Below, in pieces: positions 10,151 through 57,585 of a stretch of 64,000 bases of DNA. This stretch comes from Antilocapra americana (taxonomy: Eukaryota; Chordata; Mammalia; Artiodactyla; Antilocapridae), in the NCBI GenBank assembly GCA_007570785.1, contig ML660777.1, positions 1,122,363 to 1,186,362 on the forward strand, read 5' to 3'. The position numbers and the translations under genes are program-made. The notes below the pieces were generated by a model. That model saw nothing but the letters and a program-made list of their open reading frames with translations, did not search any database and had not been told where the DNA came from. Each line of letters opens with the position of its first letter. The first letter of the stretch is position 1.

Positions 10151-12029
10151 CACTCAGGCTGTTGCAAGTGCCGGGTGGCAAGGATGGGGTGGGGGAGGAG
10201 GTGTCTCTGGAACAATCCAGGCGAGGGGGTGGCGGCCACCGTTGCAGTGGGGGTGGTGAGAAAGGGTCAGCTTCCCGAGAGATGTCCAAAGTAGAGACAG
10301 GAGAATTTCCTGACAATCTGATGTGGACCAGGAAAAAAAAAAAGTCAAGGATGATGAAGGGATTTGATCTAAGTGACCAGAAGTCATCATTAATTGAGAT
10401 GAGAAACAGGGGGAAGATCAGACATTCAGTTTGGGAGGAGTGTTGAAGATAAACGAGGATGGTAGTAAACTGCAGTCAGATTAATTTTAATTCCTTTGGC
10501 TCCAACACAGGCACCCGTGGGCCCTTCCGTATTGGGCTCAAACCTGGTCCGATTACGACTTTCGTGTATTTCATTGGAGTTTGAGAGAGGTGATGGCCCA
10601 CCTTCCTTGTCAGTGTTCTTCTCTGACATGGTGTAAGAGGAGTACTATGTGAGGAATTAGAATGCTTCCAAATAATGCTGTCCGTGGTCCCCTGATGCAT
10701 GGATGAGTGGTCCAGACCTACACCTGAGTGAGCATCTGCCCTATCCTGTCTCTTCCTCCCTCATTCACACCCTCACACACACCCCAGAAGTCCTGTGTTC
10801 ACACTTTCCTCTGAGTCGATCCTCAGAAATAAAGTCAGTCATTGTTACAATGAATTATTATTACATTGTTACAAAATAAAGAAAGTCGTTATTCTAAGAT
10901 GCCCCCAAGTAAGTTGTGTGGTGAGATGAGAACCCCCCTTCCCTTGTCTCCTTTCAGTAATCAAATTTATGTTCCTTATAACTTCTTAACGAATACAACA
11001 TAAGCAGCCATATATGAAGTCAAGTTATAACAAATACCAAGAATCCAATCAAGGTTTCTTAGGGATCTTAAAAAATAATTATTTTCTATGAATTGAGCTA
11101 TAGAATCTTAGGAGTCAGCTTGAGATAAACAAGATTTGAGGTTTATGATCAATTCTTTACAAGAATGCCTCACTTCAAGGAACCCCAAACTCTAAGAATA
11201 CATGAAATATCCCCCTTTACAAAATGGACTGGGTGGGTGGGGAGGAAAACCATGATATGTAAGTAAGACTTATCATGGTAAAGCTACCTTTATTGAAATT
11301 CACCAGTGGATTTAAACAATTCTATCAAAATTCTATATGTAACACAGCAATTCCACATTCAAGTGAAAAACTGTGGGAAAATGCTGTCGTTCCTATATGG
11401 CAAAATGCTTATTCAGCTTTATTTGTAAACAGAGCATTTCTGAAAAGGCACGCAAACAGTGGTTGTAATACTGACTTGTAGCATGAGAAATAGGTGGCTG
11501 GAAGAAAAGGAGAGGGTTTGTATCAAGTGCACGTGTTAGGTACTCAAATTTTCCTAATTAAAAACACATTTTTATATCAATTGCGGTACACTAAGTTGAA
11601 ACTGATTTTTCTCAAGTTGCTTAATTTCTAGGATATCCCAATCTAGAATTTTCTCTCTCAGTAGAAGACTTGGATTGTTTCCGTTTAACTATTGATACCC
11701 ATGATATTGGGCACATCTGTGTGGACTCAAATTCTTCATTGGAAAACAATGGGTTTAGACTGGAGATGACTTCCAAAATCTCTTTCTAGGCTAAGATACT
11801 GTGATTATGTGACTTTGACTAAGCAATATTTGGAAAAAAAACTGAAATAAGTTGTCAAAGAGAATTTGATTGTGATAGTGAGTTTTGGTGATGTGGCAGA
11901 AATAATTTGGCAGTATAGTTGTATACAACTACTATTTTTGCAGTACATTTCATTCTTAAACCACACTTCATTAATTCCCTTTCATTTCTACTCACCTCTG
12001 AAATACCTAGCTAGGGAACAACAAAAGAG
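10151..12029. other. SINE-free sequence just beyond the SASH1 3' end
   Basis: AT-rich, with no recognised gene or repeat. It contains minus-strand AATAAA at 11423-11418 and 11294-11289, so the right-hand part could be a longer SASH1 3' UTR form. Confidence 0.35.
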
Positions 12030-15000
12030 ACAGATTCAACTGAAGAAATTTATTTACTTTTTTTTCTAGGTACATAGATGACATAATTATAGACAAGTTT
12101 TGATACATAGGAAAACCCTTCTGTCCACCTCTTTTTGCTAAATGAATCATCACAATAATTTTTTACAATTTTTAAAACAATACACAGCTTTCTTGGGCTG
12201 AAGCAATCGCAAGAACATATTGGTACTGGTATATTACAGCTACTTACAATGTTTAAGAACAGCAATGGAGAAAAATAAGTTATTTAAATATTGATTTCAT
12301 ATACAGAAAGTGCAATGTTGTTAGTTGTTATATAACTTGCTTGACAGTTTGTTTCTCTATCAATTTAAAATCGAGATAACGTGGACTCAGACTATTTTTT
12401 TTTTTCTGAAAATAATACAGTACACGCAGGCAGCACTGACTTGGTGAAGTGACTTCTTTTGCTGCAATTCTGAAAGCAAACTTTGCTCTGTCAGGAACTG
12501 ATGTTCAACAGACTACTTATTTCCAATTTCACCCATACCTGGGTACGGGAAAAAAGAGAAAAGGGCCTCTGACTAAGGCAAAGCCATGAAAAATCTATCT
12601 ATTTCTTGGTTATCTGGGAATGTAAGTAGTGGTTGGGGCTGGCTGCATTTCCTTATAGACAGCTTCAAAGAAAAAAAAGACACACAACGGATGTGTAGCT
12701 ACCTGAGCCAAACCGCCTCTCCAGGTTCCTCTTGTGCTTTCCTAAAACGACAGCGTTCACCCTTCCTCAACATTCTGCACCAAATGCAATGGATGAAAAC
12801 CGGATATTGCTGAAGTCGACCACCTGCCTTCCAGCGTCCACAGGTGGCCGCAAACCATCTCAGTCAAATGTCACACACAAGCATTCAGGCTTTACTAAGG
12901 TCAATTTAAAAGTTTAAAGCAAAAGAAGCCCAAACAAGTACTAACAGTTTAAAAACAAAAGGATTTTAATAAAAGCACGATAAAGTAAAAATCATCTCAA
13001 AGCCCATAGACTAGGAAGCCCTTCCACGGAAAATGACTCATGGTCCCTGAATTTCACTTCTAGGCAAAGGCAATGATTTCCAAAGAATAATGGAAAAAAA
13101 AAAAATACGGTTCGGCATTCTTAAAAACTCATACTCAGAAAGTTCACTTTTCTGGCGCCTCTTTTACATAAGTGAAAATCTTATGGTGAAAATGAACTAA
13201 CACCAGGAAATTCACGTACAAGTTTCCCTTCTCCTTTGCTACCTATGTATCACCTGACTATACGTGTGGTCTTTTAGCTCAGCTTCAACTCTGAGCAGGC
13301 TCTCTCACAAGTCACGCTGAGGCACCGAAAATGTGGGATGAGGAGCCTGTCCATTTTAAAGCGTCCTCTCCTCCACACATGAAATCCTTTCCAATGACAT
13401 AGTTACGGGAGAGCCTGCAGCCTCCTTACCCTTTACATGGAATGTCATATCCCACAGGAATGTCATAATGGGCTGAAGAGTTCAATAGAAATTTGGCCGC
13501 TTTAGATTTTTCTTCTAGTGTTCCACAACTTCTTACATGGCATCTTATAGAAGGTGACTATTATTGAAGAAATATATATTATTCTTTAAAATGCATACCA
13601 AATGCATGAAAAAATAAAATATCACCTGAGAACGTCCTTTTCCTCAGAAATATGGATCCAGATATATTTTAAAGCAAATGGTAAAATGGCTTTGTAATTC
13701 ACGAAAACACCTTTTTTTCCCCTCTCCCCTGAGGGATACCATCTGTTTTAATGACTAGATAAAATATTACAGAACTTTTAAATCATGACTTTAAGCATTT
13801 CTATTGTAAATTATCACACCCAATGCTTAAAATAGGGCTAATGATAAGAATGTAAAGGAAAATCATTTTATAAGCAACTGGAAACAATAATTTCTGTCTG
13901 CTAGAAAATCAGACACTAGATTGAAAGAGAATGCTTGAAATCAGTTGGAAAAGAACTGAAAATATGCAACTATTTAATACATGGCCAGTGTAGTTTGTTT
14001 GTAAGTGAATTACCTAAATAAGATGAAAAACAGTATTTTAACTATAAAACCAGGAAAAATTCTTTTAAAATACCTTACAAACGACTTCCCTTTTAAAAAC
14101 ATCTTCCTTAAATATTCAACTTACAATGACTTTTTGCAAAGGTGATCTGTTATTCGATGGCTGAATTTTGGAATGGACGTGGTCAAGATTCCAAGTCAAT
14201 ACTGCAGCACAATGACCAACATGATAACAACACTAAGCTGATTAAAATGAAAGACTGTAACCTCAGACACACAAACATACTCGCACACATGACATCTTTG
14301 TGAATTTCAGCGAGCTTTTTACCAGATTTGTAGTTAGTTTAAAATCTGAAAGTCAACATGAATCCTGGCCTGATAAACAAACACCCCTATAAAATAAGCC
14401 ACGTTAGAGTGAGACAGTTAGAAAAGCCCATTTCTGTTGGAAACACCCCACATAGGTTAGATGGCAGTCTAAGCTGAGGATCTGGAACTACGGTTACAAG
14501 GTAGTGAACACTAGGTTACATAACTGCTTAAAAGCTTACATTAAGGCAAATAAATGCTGATTTGCTAGAAAGCAATTATTAACATGTCTTTTGTTTACCT
14601 AAAGGAGAATAGGGCTTTCTTTTTCCAGTGCAGCCAGATTTTCTTACTTTTGAACACAAATGAGCCTGGTCAATAGTGTACAGTCACTCCCGAGGCTGTT
14701 ACTTTGGCCTGGCTAAAGCCCGTCTGGGCCTCAGGAACCCTGCAGGGTGACGGAAGGGTGAGGAGCCCGCTGAGAAATGGGACAGGAAGCCCCTTCCCCT
14801 GCCCCCTGCCCTCACCCAGCGCACCAAGACAGACTGTGGGCAAAGCATTTGTGGCAAGTCGGCATCTTGGTTCTACCGTATCCTGAAAACAAAACTAAGT
14901 GCTTGTCTTTTCTTTGGGGGGGGGGTCACAGAGAACCACACCAATTTCCTGGAGGGGGCTTTTCTGGAGAAGAGAAGGTCATCAGTCCCGTGCCAAGATT

Positions 15001-15134
15001 CCGAGTTCTGTTGGCAACACACCGGGCCTTTCTCCTGGGTCTGGTCTGCATGCCCAGCCAAGGAGGAATTGCATCAGCATCGCTGTCACAGTGAACGGGT
15101 GGCTCTTGTCCAGCGAGGCCCATTTCGGGCCTGG
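12030..15134 (-). other. SASH1: SASH1 3' untranslated region
   Basis: About 3.1 kb following the stop codon on the minus strand. It is AT-rich, free of SINEs and open frames, and uniform in texture up to a good poly(A) signal, as expected of a conserved long 3' UTR. Several AT-rich stretches with ATTTA pentamers on the minus strand could confer instability. Internal weaker signals (minus-strand ATTAAA near 12962, 13747 and 13973) might give shorter forms. The exact 3' end is inferred. Further AATAAA motifs at 11423-11418 and 11294-11289 would extend it by about 0.6-0.8 kb. Confidence 0.65.
12049..12054 (-). terminator. SASH1: Candidate SASH1 polyadenylation signal AATAAA
   Basis: Minus-strand AATAAA, followed about 20-40 nt downstream by a U/GU-rich tract (tctgtctcttttgttgttcc), the classical downstream element. 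This is the best combination of hexamer and downstream element seen in the 3' UTR neighbourhood. The cleavage site would be near 12030. Confidence 0.6.
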
Positions 15135-49095
<33,961 letters not shown>

Positions 49096-49984
49096 CTGGC
49101 AAAGAAACAAAGGAAAAGTTAATCAGATAATTGCTGGGCGGAGCTCTGCCTCACGCCAGTCTGAAATCTGGCAGCTCTGCGGCTGAACTTGGGGCACCAA
49201 CAAAGCCATCCAACAGGTTCATGGAGAGACACGTACCATCATCTTAAGGTCTAATTTGGTGCAGAATTAGGTCCTAGGCACCCCCCCACAAACGATGGCC
49301 TGGCCCGGCCAAGGGTGCATTTGTCTCAATGAATTCCCTGTACTCTTTGAGAGAGCTCGGGCAGGACGCTCCCCTAGGCAGGCCCTGTAATTCCAGTTAC
49401 ACTGTTGTGCTTTGGACCAGCCTCTCCTCTGCCTGGCCCATCAGGGCTTGCTGTTTAGCATGGTCATCGACTACTCCTCCAAACCCAGATGCTGTTGACT
49501 TGTTCCAGTCCTCCCCGAAAATCAGAAACAGCAGGGCAGGAAAACGGAAGAGATGCAAAAAGCCATCCTCGGTTCCATTTGTGGGGACTGTCTGCCATCC
49601 CTCCTTCTGCCTCTCCCAGCTCCTTCCAAGAGTTCCCAAGGAGAGCCTGGGGAAAGAGACTGCATTCCTCCACGAGGGACAAGGGAAAAAGCTGACCTTT
49701 TCAGCCATACAGTCCAGTCCATATTCCCCAGCATCCCATTTCAGTTCTGCAGTGATTCAAGAATGCTCAGCCCAGCTGTTTTCCCTCAAGTATCAAGCAT
49801 TACAGAGAGGAGGAAAAAAAAGTCTCTGCAGCAATGACCCAAGCGAAAAACAATCCTTTCCTTGTGAACAAAATGAGGCTTTCGTTTCCAAGTCAGCTCC
49901 AACATTCAACAGGCGGCTTCCTCTGTTTTATCTGCTCAAAATGTGAAAAAGCAAAAGGAGGCTCCAAGTCAATGGACTTGCTGC

Positions 49985-50160
49985 CCAGGGCGGGTGCGCT
50001 GGCATCCTCAGGCGCGCAGAGCCGGGCGGAAGTGCGCAGCCTCGGCACAGCCCCGGCCGCTCCGAGCCTCTCCAGCTCACCCCGCGCATCCTGCCAACAA
50101 CCTTCCCTCGGTTTCCTCCAACCTAGCTCACTGACAGAGCAGGGACAGCCATGCCTCCAA
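49985..50160 (-). promoter_or_regulatory. SASH1: CpG cluster with candidate first exon (MRG start) about 0.9 kb upstream of exon 9
   Basis: A small island of dense CpG (for example gcgcgcagagccgggcgg and ccccggccgctccg) sits in otherwise CpG-poor intron. On the minus strand it contains gcaggATGCGCGGG|GTGAGC: an ATG at 50089 with A at -3, three codons (Met-Arg-Gly), then a donor at 50080, again phase 0 with exon 9. It may be an internal promoter, an enhancer or a methylated intragenic CpG island. No TATA element is seen. Confidence 0.35.
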
Positions 50161-51087
50161 CCAAACACAAACCACGTCTCCGAACCCAAGTCTAATATGG
50201 AGACCTCCCGGTCCCAAGAAATGCTCTCACGAATCCCAATTTTATAGAAACTAAATCGGGAAGCAAGAGTGAGCTGAGAACAGTTCAAGAGGAAATGAGG
50301 TAGGGATTCTAGTGATTACTTAGGCAGAAAAATAGTGCCTGCTGTGAGTCCACAAATATTTCTCTAAGCACACTGGCCCTCCGTCAGGGATATACGACCC
50401 ACTTTCTGGCCTCTGTCCTGGCCCTGAGGTTCCCAGCATTGGAGCCATTGTACTTTCTTCCTGCAAGACTATAAGTAAACCATTCACTCGTTAAAGAATA
50501 ATTATTATAACCCATGAAACGGCAAGTCATCAGGACAGGGGTATTTCTCAGACTTTCCTTCTGTGAAGTATATCAGTATCTACATCCAGTTTCTCTTAAA
50601 AAAAAAAAAGGTCCTAGGTAAAATGTTGCATACACACTTCAAAATTAGATATTAGAGTTGACTGTTGGTAATGAAGAGTATAAATTAGACCCCCCAGATA
50701 ATCAGAGAAGGAGGATACATTGCATATGAATTTGGTCTAAAACTTAAAAGGTAACACATTAAGATAATAAGTACAGCTTCTACTACATAATTGTCTGATT
50801 GGAACTTTACTTTTTCTTACATGACTTGCTGGTGTGTGATGGGACAGTCAGAGGGGTCAACCAGAGGAATGGGAACTTGGTTAACCCCTCATTCTTGGTA
50901 ATCAGCACCCGAACAAAACCACAGTACGTGGAATTACATATACACACTGAAAAACATTCTGCCTCCTTGATGTCTCTCAAAAACCACGCACTTCTAATAG
51001 AAGAAGAGTCAACATTTGACCACAGAAAGAAACTGTCTACAACCCTCACATTAAAAATTCTAAAGTCATGTGGAAATGAAATAAGCA

Positions 51088-51315
51088 TGTGTGTGCTTCC
51101 ATGCTAAGTTGCTTCAGTCATGTCCGACTCTTTGTGGCCCTACGGACTGTGGTCCACCAGGCTCCTCTGTCCAAGGGATTCTCCAGGCAAGAATACTGGA
51201 GTGAGTTGCCATGCCCTCCTCCAGAGGATCTTCCCAATCCAGGGATTGAACCAATGTCTTATATCTCCTGCCTTGGCAGGCAGGTTCTTTACCACTAGCA
51301 CCACCTGGGAAGCCC
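51088..51315 (-). repeat. Bov-tA SINE with 11-bp TSD
   Basis: TGAAATAAGCA at 51077-51087 and 51316-51326 flank a reversed SINE (ctaagttgcttcagtcatgt to ctagcaccacctgggaagcc). Confidence 0.93.
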
Positions 51316-54005
51316 TGAAATAAGCACAGGTTGTTCATAAGCAAGATTCAGGAAGTTACATCATAGAATGAATATCACTCATATCTAGCTTGAAGTTGCT
51401 GGTGGCAGTGTGCATGGGTGTGTGTAGGGGTGGGAAGGGGAGTGAAAAGAGAAAGGGGATCTGGAAAGGGATAATACAGAAATCTTGAATCAGAATCACT
51501 TGAAGGAAACACACTATCGGAAGGAACTTTTCAGGAAGAAATCAAAGTAGTTAAACCAGGACAACAGATTTAAGGGCAATGACACCTCCCTATCCCCACT
51601 AGCCCTACTTTCCTCTTCTCAAATTCACTGGGGTGAAAAAGAACATATTCCAGGTACTTATTTCATTACTTTCATATGTTCCACCTATTTTTGAGAAAGA
51701 ATGCTTCAGAATTTTGAATTATTTTTATTTTTATTGAAAAAAATAAAAAGTTTGGGGGCATTTGCCACTGAAAAATCACAAATCATGGTAACCAATAACT
51801 TTCTTTGCAGTAGCATGTTTGGGGATACTAGACGAGACAGATGATGCAGCACTATTTATATGAAGAGAAATGTAAGATAAAACCAGTCATTCAAGAAATA
51901 TATGTATATCTTATTATTATCATTAAAAAATAGAAGATCTCCTCTTAGTGAGCCCAGAAGTCACTAGAGGTAAACAGTATATGCCAAGGATGCTTTTTAT
52001 TGAGGGAGGTGTTGACTTCTCACTTCCTCCTGAGTCCAGAGGAAGAAGAGTTGTGAAATATTTGCCTTAAAAAAAATCCTCTCCAGCTGTTTCAACATAA
52101 AGACTCTGTAAACGGCATGCATTTTTCTTTTAAACTAGGCAGTAAAGCTTAAATTCCTCATTTCATGTTTTTCCTTTTAAATACGCATGTGCCACTTCCC
52201 AAATGTTGCAAAAATGAGAATTGTCTTTTTATTCAGACAATACACCCCCAGAAACGTATGTGTGAGATGGGACTGTGAGAATCTCTTTTAAGTTTTTTAA
52301 AATTAAGAAACAGATATGTGTACATAAAGGAAATCCTCATACTTAGAGGAACTTTGTAGAAGATGAAGGAAATCTGCACTGAATATAAAATGAATGACTG
52401 ATTCCAAGAAATAGAGCTATTAAAAAACCAGGTTTTAAATAAACTAAAGAGAAAAAAATAACAGTATATGTTTATACACATTCAAATACAAGATGGTATC
52501 ACCTACTATCCCTGTCTTGGTCAGAGTACTAAAATAAACTTTAATTTGACCAGATTCTAAATTAGAAGGTGGAAACTCAATCATCTGTATACAACCCTTC
52601 ACCTCTAAACCTTTAGTAGAAAAGGCAATAGATTTATCCCACCAAAGGATGTGGAAAAGTGGATTTACAATATTGTAAATAGAAACATTTGATTTCCAGC
52701 CTCCCTCTTGCAGATTTTTCCACCAGAAAGCCCATATGGCTCAACTTTTAATTACTTTGGCTAATGCTATATGTAGTAATTCTGTGGTGAATGCTTAAGT
52801 GTTTCATTTCTGGTTTCCATGGCAACATTACATCAGATTGCAGACAGCTGGCTCCACAGTTTTAAACCATAACAAATTGACCAAGCCAAGGCACAAAACT
52901 ATAGCTGCTTTAAAGAGAGAGTACACCATTCTCCCGCCAGGGTGCTGAATGAGGAGACTATGGGGCCCGTTTGGCTTGCAATGGAGGGTGGAGCCTCCCT
53001 CTTTCTCAGCTTCTTTTGGAATATGTGCGTCCTTGACACATCTGCAATGTTCTAATGGGAAAGACACGGAGCCAGCGCGGAGAACTTTTTATAACACAGT
53101 TACATTAAGGATAATAAAAAAAAAAGGGAACACAATTAATAGCATCTGTATATACAAAAATGCGTGTGCTGGAGCAAACTGAAAGCATGGCCTTACTGAT
53201 CAAACTGAAGCCTGTCACTGCACGTCGTAACAGATGCTTCACTTGCCCCTGACCTTGTAACAAACAGTTCTTGCAAACAGTGATGCGCTAGAACAAATGC
53301 TTTCCAAAAGCTGCGTGGCAGAGTCCTGCAGGCAAAGCAGTAACGTCTTGTAATAAAGACTAATCTGAACCTGCAAGGAGCAACTAGAACCCTTTTGGGG
53401 ACCGCTGGAGACCTTGCTGAGCACAGGATTACAACTGCGCCTTCTGCAGAAACACACTCACTCAGCTTGCTTCCTCCACAGCTCCAAACATGTCCCGACT
53501 AAGTCAACCTATCTCCCCCGGAGCCACGCAGGGAACACTACATTTATGCACTTCTGAGAAGTATTCTGAAATTGGCAAGGTATTCGCCTGTGAAATTCAC
53601 ACGATGTCAATGGTACTAAACCTTCATGTTAGGAGAAGGAAACCGATCTTTAGGAGAACAGCCGTGTGCAGCGCTGCCCGAAGCCAAGTCTTCCGCGTGA
53701 AAAGCCTCCGCGAGTGGCAACTAAGCTCCCAACCCATGTACACCCAACCCCTCGTATCCCGCTTTATTCTCAATAACAATCACTCCTCTCCCCCCAAAAG
53801 CTATGCCTTAGTCTTGAATGAGCAAGCTAGGAAAGAAGGTTACAAGGTAAGGAATTAAGTAAGGGACTAGAAGGAAGAATCAAGAGGAACTTGAACAGGA
53901 AAGGGGGAAGCATCATAGTCAGGAATGATGAAAAAAGCTTTTACTTGAAGTGACAGAAGCACAGTCCCTCCACCTCCCCGCATGAAATGAGTCCAGGGAA
54001 CTTAC

Positions 54006-54240
54006 CGGTTTCGGCATTGAGCAGGCCTCGGGGGTGATGCTGAGCGTGTCCGGGACCCCCACCCCCTCCCCACTCGGAGCACGTCTTCACTCCCGCTCGA
54101 CCCCTCTGTAATCGCAAAGTGATGGTGAGGCTCTCCCGGACCATGCTCCCTGGGAGTTACATGATCGGGCAGGCTCCGCCGGGACAGCTTACGATCCGAA
54201 GAAGAAAGTGAAGACCCTGGTTTCAATTAGCCGCTTGCTG
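54006..54240 (-). promoter_or_regulatory. SASH1: Candidate alternative first exon of SASH1 (MPKP start)
   Basis: A locally CpG-rich minus-strand block ends in CCG|GTAAGT at 54005. An ATG at 54017-54015 gives M-P-K-P and ends exactly in phase 0, so it joins exon 9 as [12 protein letters not shown]. The frame is open upstream (VPDTLSITPEACS before the Met) to a TGA, with no earlier in-frame ATG. The ATG context is weak (T at -3). A longer ORF in another frame begins at 54226 and would stop soon after entering exon 9, so it would be an overlapping upstream ORF if included. The 5' boundary is not determined. The product would lack the N-terminal 240 or so residues of full-length SASH1. Confidence 0.5.
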
Positions 54241-55208
54241 CCTGCTGACTGATCTCCCAGTTCCTCGCTCACTGCATAACTTGTAAGAAAGGCATAAGTC
54301 ATCAGCTCTAAGCAAATCTCCTATTCACCACAAGGAAAAAAGGGAGTGTTGTACGTGGCAAACAATCCCTGTTTTCACTGACGAAGGCTCCCTGACCTCC
54401 CGCTGGCCTCCAGTTCCTTAATTACTGTCTATGGAATTCCAGAGAAAGAAAAAAAAGAACGCGAGAATCTGAGCAAGTCCGGGACAAGGACTCACCCTCA
54501 CAAGTGACTGAACTGAAAAAAGATCTCTTTTGCAGATAAGTCTTCTCAACACCCCCTGAAGGGAGTCGTCGTGATTGAAAATAGACACCTTCCGAGGGCT
54601 ATTTTTGAAACTCCCGAATTAAAACTTATGATTGTGGTTTTCTCCTAAAGTTGTCACTTTCTGTCTCTCTCCTTGCTTTTTATTCTTTCCGTTTTAGCCA
54701 CTAGAGTAAATGTAGGACTGTTTCTCCTTCACTGATGCTTCTAAAACTGTCTTACCAAACTGTTTCAATGATCAGTTGTTTCAGAGCAGCTGAGTTCTCT
54801 TGGATTCTAAAATATGAGCATGGGGACTCTGTCACTTAATTTTCTCAGGGCTGTCTAGGGAGCGACATCACATGCTGCCACTTAAACAGAAATCATTTCA
54901 AAAAGCCGGACTGAAAACCCCTACGAAGAACCCAAGACATGGGTTGCAAGCCATGTGTGCATTTTCAGGGCTAAATTCACTCAGTTGGGGAAGTCATGTA
55001 TTTCCACTGAAGTCTGAATTGCCCACTCCTAGGTGCCTCTCCCAACGTGCAGATCTTTATTTACACTATGAAGCCCCCTGCCCCACTCTTTTTGGGTCAT
55101 CACATAGCAGAGATCCCAGAGGGTACCACTGACCACCAGAGTTCCTTTTCCTGGGCACCTTTCCTGTTCTCCTTCCTTCAGTGCCTTGGGCGTCTCTCAC
55201 TCTGCATG

Positions 55209-55425
55209 AGGACTTCCTAGGTAGTGTTAGTGGTAAAGAACCCATCTGCCAATTCAGGAGACATAAGAGACTCAGGTTCAATCCCTGGGTCAGGAAGATC
55301 CCCTGGAGGAGGGTATGGCAACCCACTCCAGTATTCTTGCCTAGAGAATGCCATGGACAGAGGAGCCTGGCAGGCTACAGTCCATAGGGTCACAAAGAGT
55401 CAGACACGACTGAAGCAACTTAGCA
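55209..55425 (+). repeat. Bov-tA type SINE
   Basis: ggacttcctaggtagtgtta to cgactgaagcaacttagcac. Confidence 0.92.
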
Positions 55426-57562
55426 CACACACGTACCCTTGATAAAACCCCCTTCCTCCAATTTTTCTGCCCCCGAAAGCATCTCCTCCCACCATTTATG
55501 GAACTTTCTTCCCTAGGCTGCCTCTTCCTCATTTCACAAAGCCGTTTCCCTGACACCCTCTCTTGTTTCACATACTCCCCCTTCCCACCGCCATCTGGGA
55601 AGCCCCACATGTACCACAAATGGTGACAGGTACCTTCCCAATGTCAGACTTCAAACACCTGGATTTATCAAAGGCTCGCAATTCCCGGGCTCTGGGCTAA
55701 GGATCTGCATGCATGACCTGGTCTCCCAGATGGTAAATGGCAGAGGACGATTCATGGCTTCACTCTTGCACCACCCTAACTCTACCCGGGCTCTCTTCAC
55801 CCGAGACTGACAACCACACTGCATGCATCCTCATGCTTAGAATTCCTTAAGGCTGCCAGTAGACCTCTCATTTGAATTTCTTTGTTACTTCATGAAAACT
55901 AAGAAAATGTGTATGCCCCAAAGGTGGTGGGGAAATACTCCTCGACTAGAAGAGTATTAGAAGACTAGAAGAGGAGTAAATACTCCTCAAGCAGGAACAG
56001 CCTGGGATTAACTTCCAAGTCCACCAGCAAATCCCTCTGCTTCTATGGGGATTGGTGTACCTCCATGTACATTTGGTCTAACAACATTTGTCTTAAAGTG
56101 TTGTTTTTACAAATAGTGTACATAACTGCATAAAATTGACCACTGGAGCTCAGTAACAAGTGCTTATTACCTCTGCATTCTCTCTGTTGCTGATCGGAAT
56201 TCAAACAAGACTTATTTTAATTCTTACAAACTGCCGTTTTAGGTGCCCGTGTAGATAGCAAAGGCAAGGAAAACATATGAAAGCAAGTGATGGTGGCCAA
56301 CGTTTGAGGCTGAGTCTGAATAGGCTGTTGAGATGCACAGATGATTCTGAGTGGCACTCAGAGCCGGAACACAGGAGTCCCACAGACAGAGGTTGAGGTC
56401 CCCTTTAAGCCACTTGTGAAGTGACAAGCCTCCTAGGGTTCTTGAGAAGATGAAGGGAGACCTTGACTGGGAGGGGAGCCTGTTAGGTTGCAAAGCCTCT
56501 ATAGTGTAAGCCAGGCGTTGATGAGCCAGGTTCAGGGAGCAGGTGAAAGATAGGCTCTATCTCCTACTTGTCCTCCCAGTGGCCTCCTACTCCTTACTCA
56601 CCCTTTTTAACAGTGACAGGAGTAGTCAGATATTTATGGAGACACTTCATGTGGAAAACCACGTATGCAAGGGTGCCCCTGGTGGGCCTTTGACTCTCCA
56701 GCTTCATAACTCCCAGCCCTTGCTCTGCATTAGAGGAAATCTCGGGATATTTAAAAAATTAGGCAGAGTCAAGCCACTCTTGGGAAGTTTCTTGGTGGAG
56801 GCCAGATGGAAACAGGGCAACTCCACTTCATGAAGGAGGAACATTGCTGGTCTTGCTCACTGGGTAGTGGACTTGAGCTTACCCAGCACACAAGAGGTGT
56901 GCAAATTTGCAGAGGACGGATTTGAGCATCCGACTCCCACTCTAAGGGAATGCTCTTTAGGTCCCCAGAGCAAAGTTCAAAGGCCATGTTGTGAACGTAG
57001 GACTGCATGGTCAGAGCTCCCATCTCCAGCTTCCATGTATGCTGTGCTCAGCTGTGTGGATACTATGCGGGAAGAGCCACGCACAGCACCTGGTTCTCAT
57101 CCTCTGACTTCCTCCCAGCACCGCAGACACCCCCTCCCTCATGTGCCTGCACACCTCTCACTCGCAGGTCCCTTTCTGGGATTATCTCTGCCCGCCCCAT
57201 CTACTTCCCTAGCTCCTACTCATCCTTCAAGATTCAGTTCACGTGTCACCTCTTCTGGAAAGCCTTCCTGGCCTTCTTCCTCATCTTCTTATGCCGGGTG
57301 GTTACACAGCAGCCCAACAGAGTATCTTGGGACTGAGCTCAGTATATTATCGCACTATCATTAGCCCTTCTCTAAACTTTAAGGAGACAAAGAGCACTGC
57401 CATTTCCATTTCTCTGTCTGTATTTCAGTAACATTTATTGTTTATCCCCACTAACACACAATCTATTTTTCACTAGAAATTTTGGAAAATATAGATACAG
57501 GAAAAAGAAAGTGCTTATATTTCCTAAGCAGAAACATCAGAAACATTTTGGCTTATTTCTTC

Positions 57563-57585
57563 GTGTGTGTGCACACACACACACA
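57563..57585. repeat. (TG)n/(CA)n palindromic simple repeat
   Basis: cgtgtgtgtgcacacacac; short and self-complementary. Confidence 0.7.

Noticed and set aside
56660..56690. CTCF-like gcccctggtgggcc
   Set aside because: The core GGGGC lacks one of the conserved G positions; weaker than the two sites reported.
56867..57364. 165-codon plus-strand frame
   Set aside because: It partly overlaps an L2-like relic and shows no domain or splice support.
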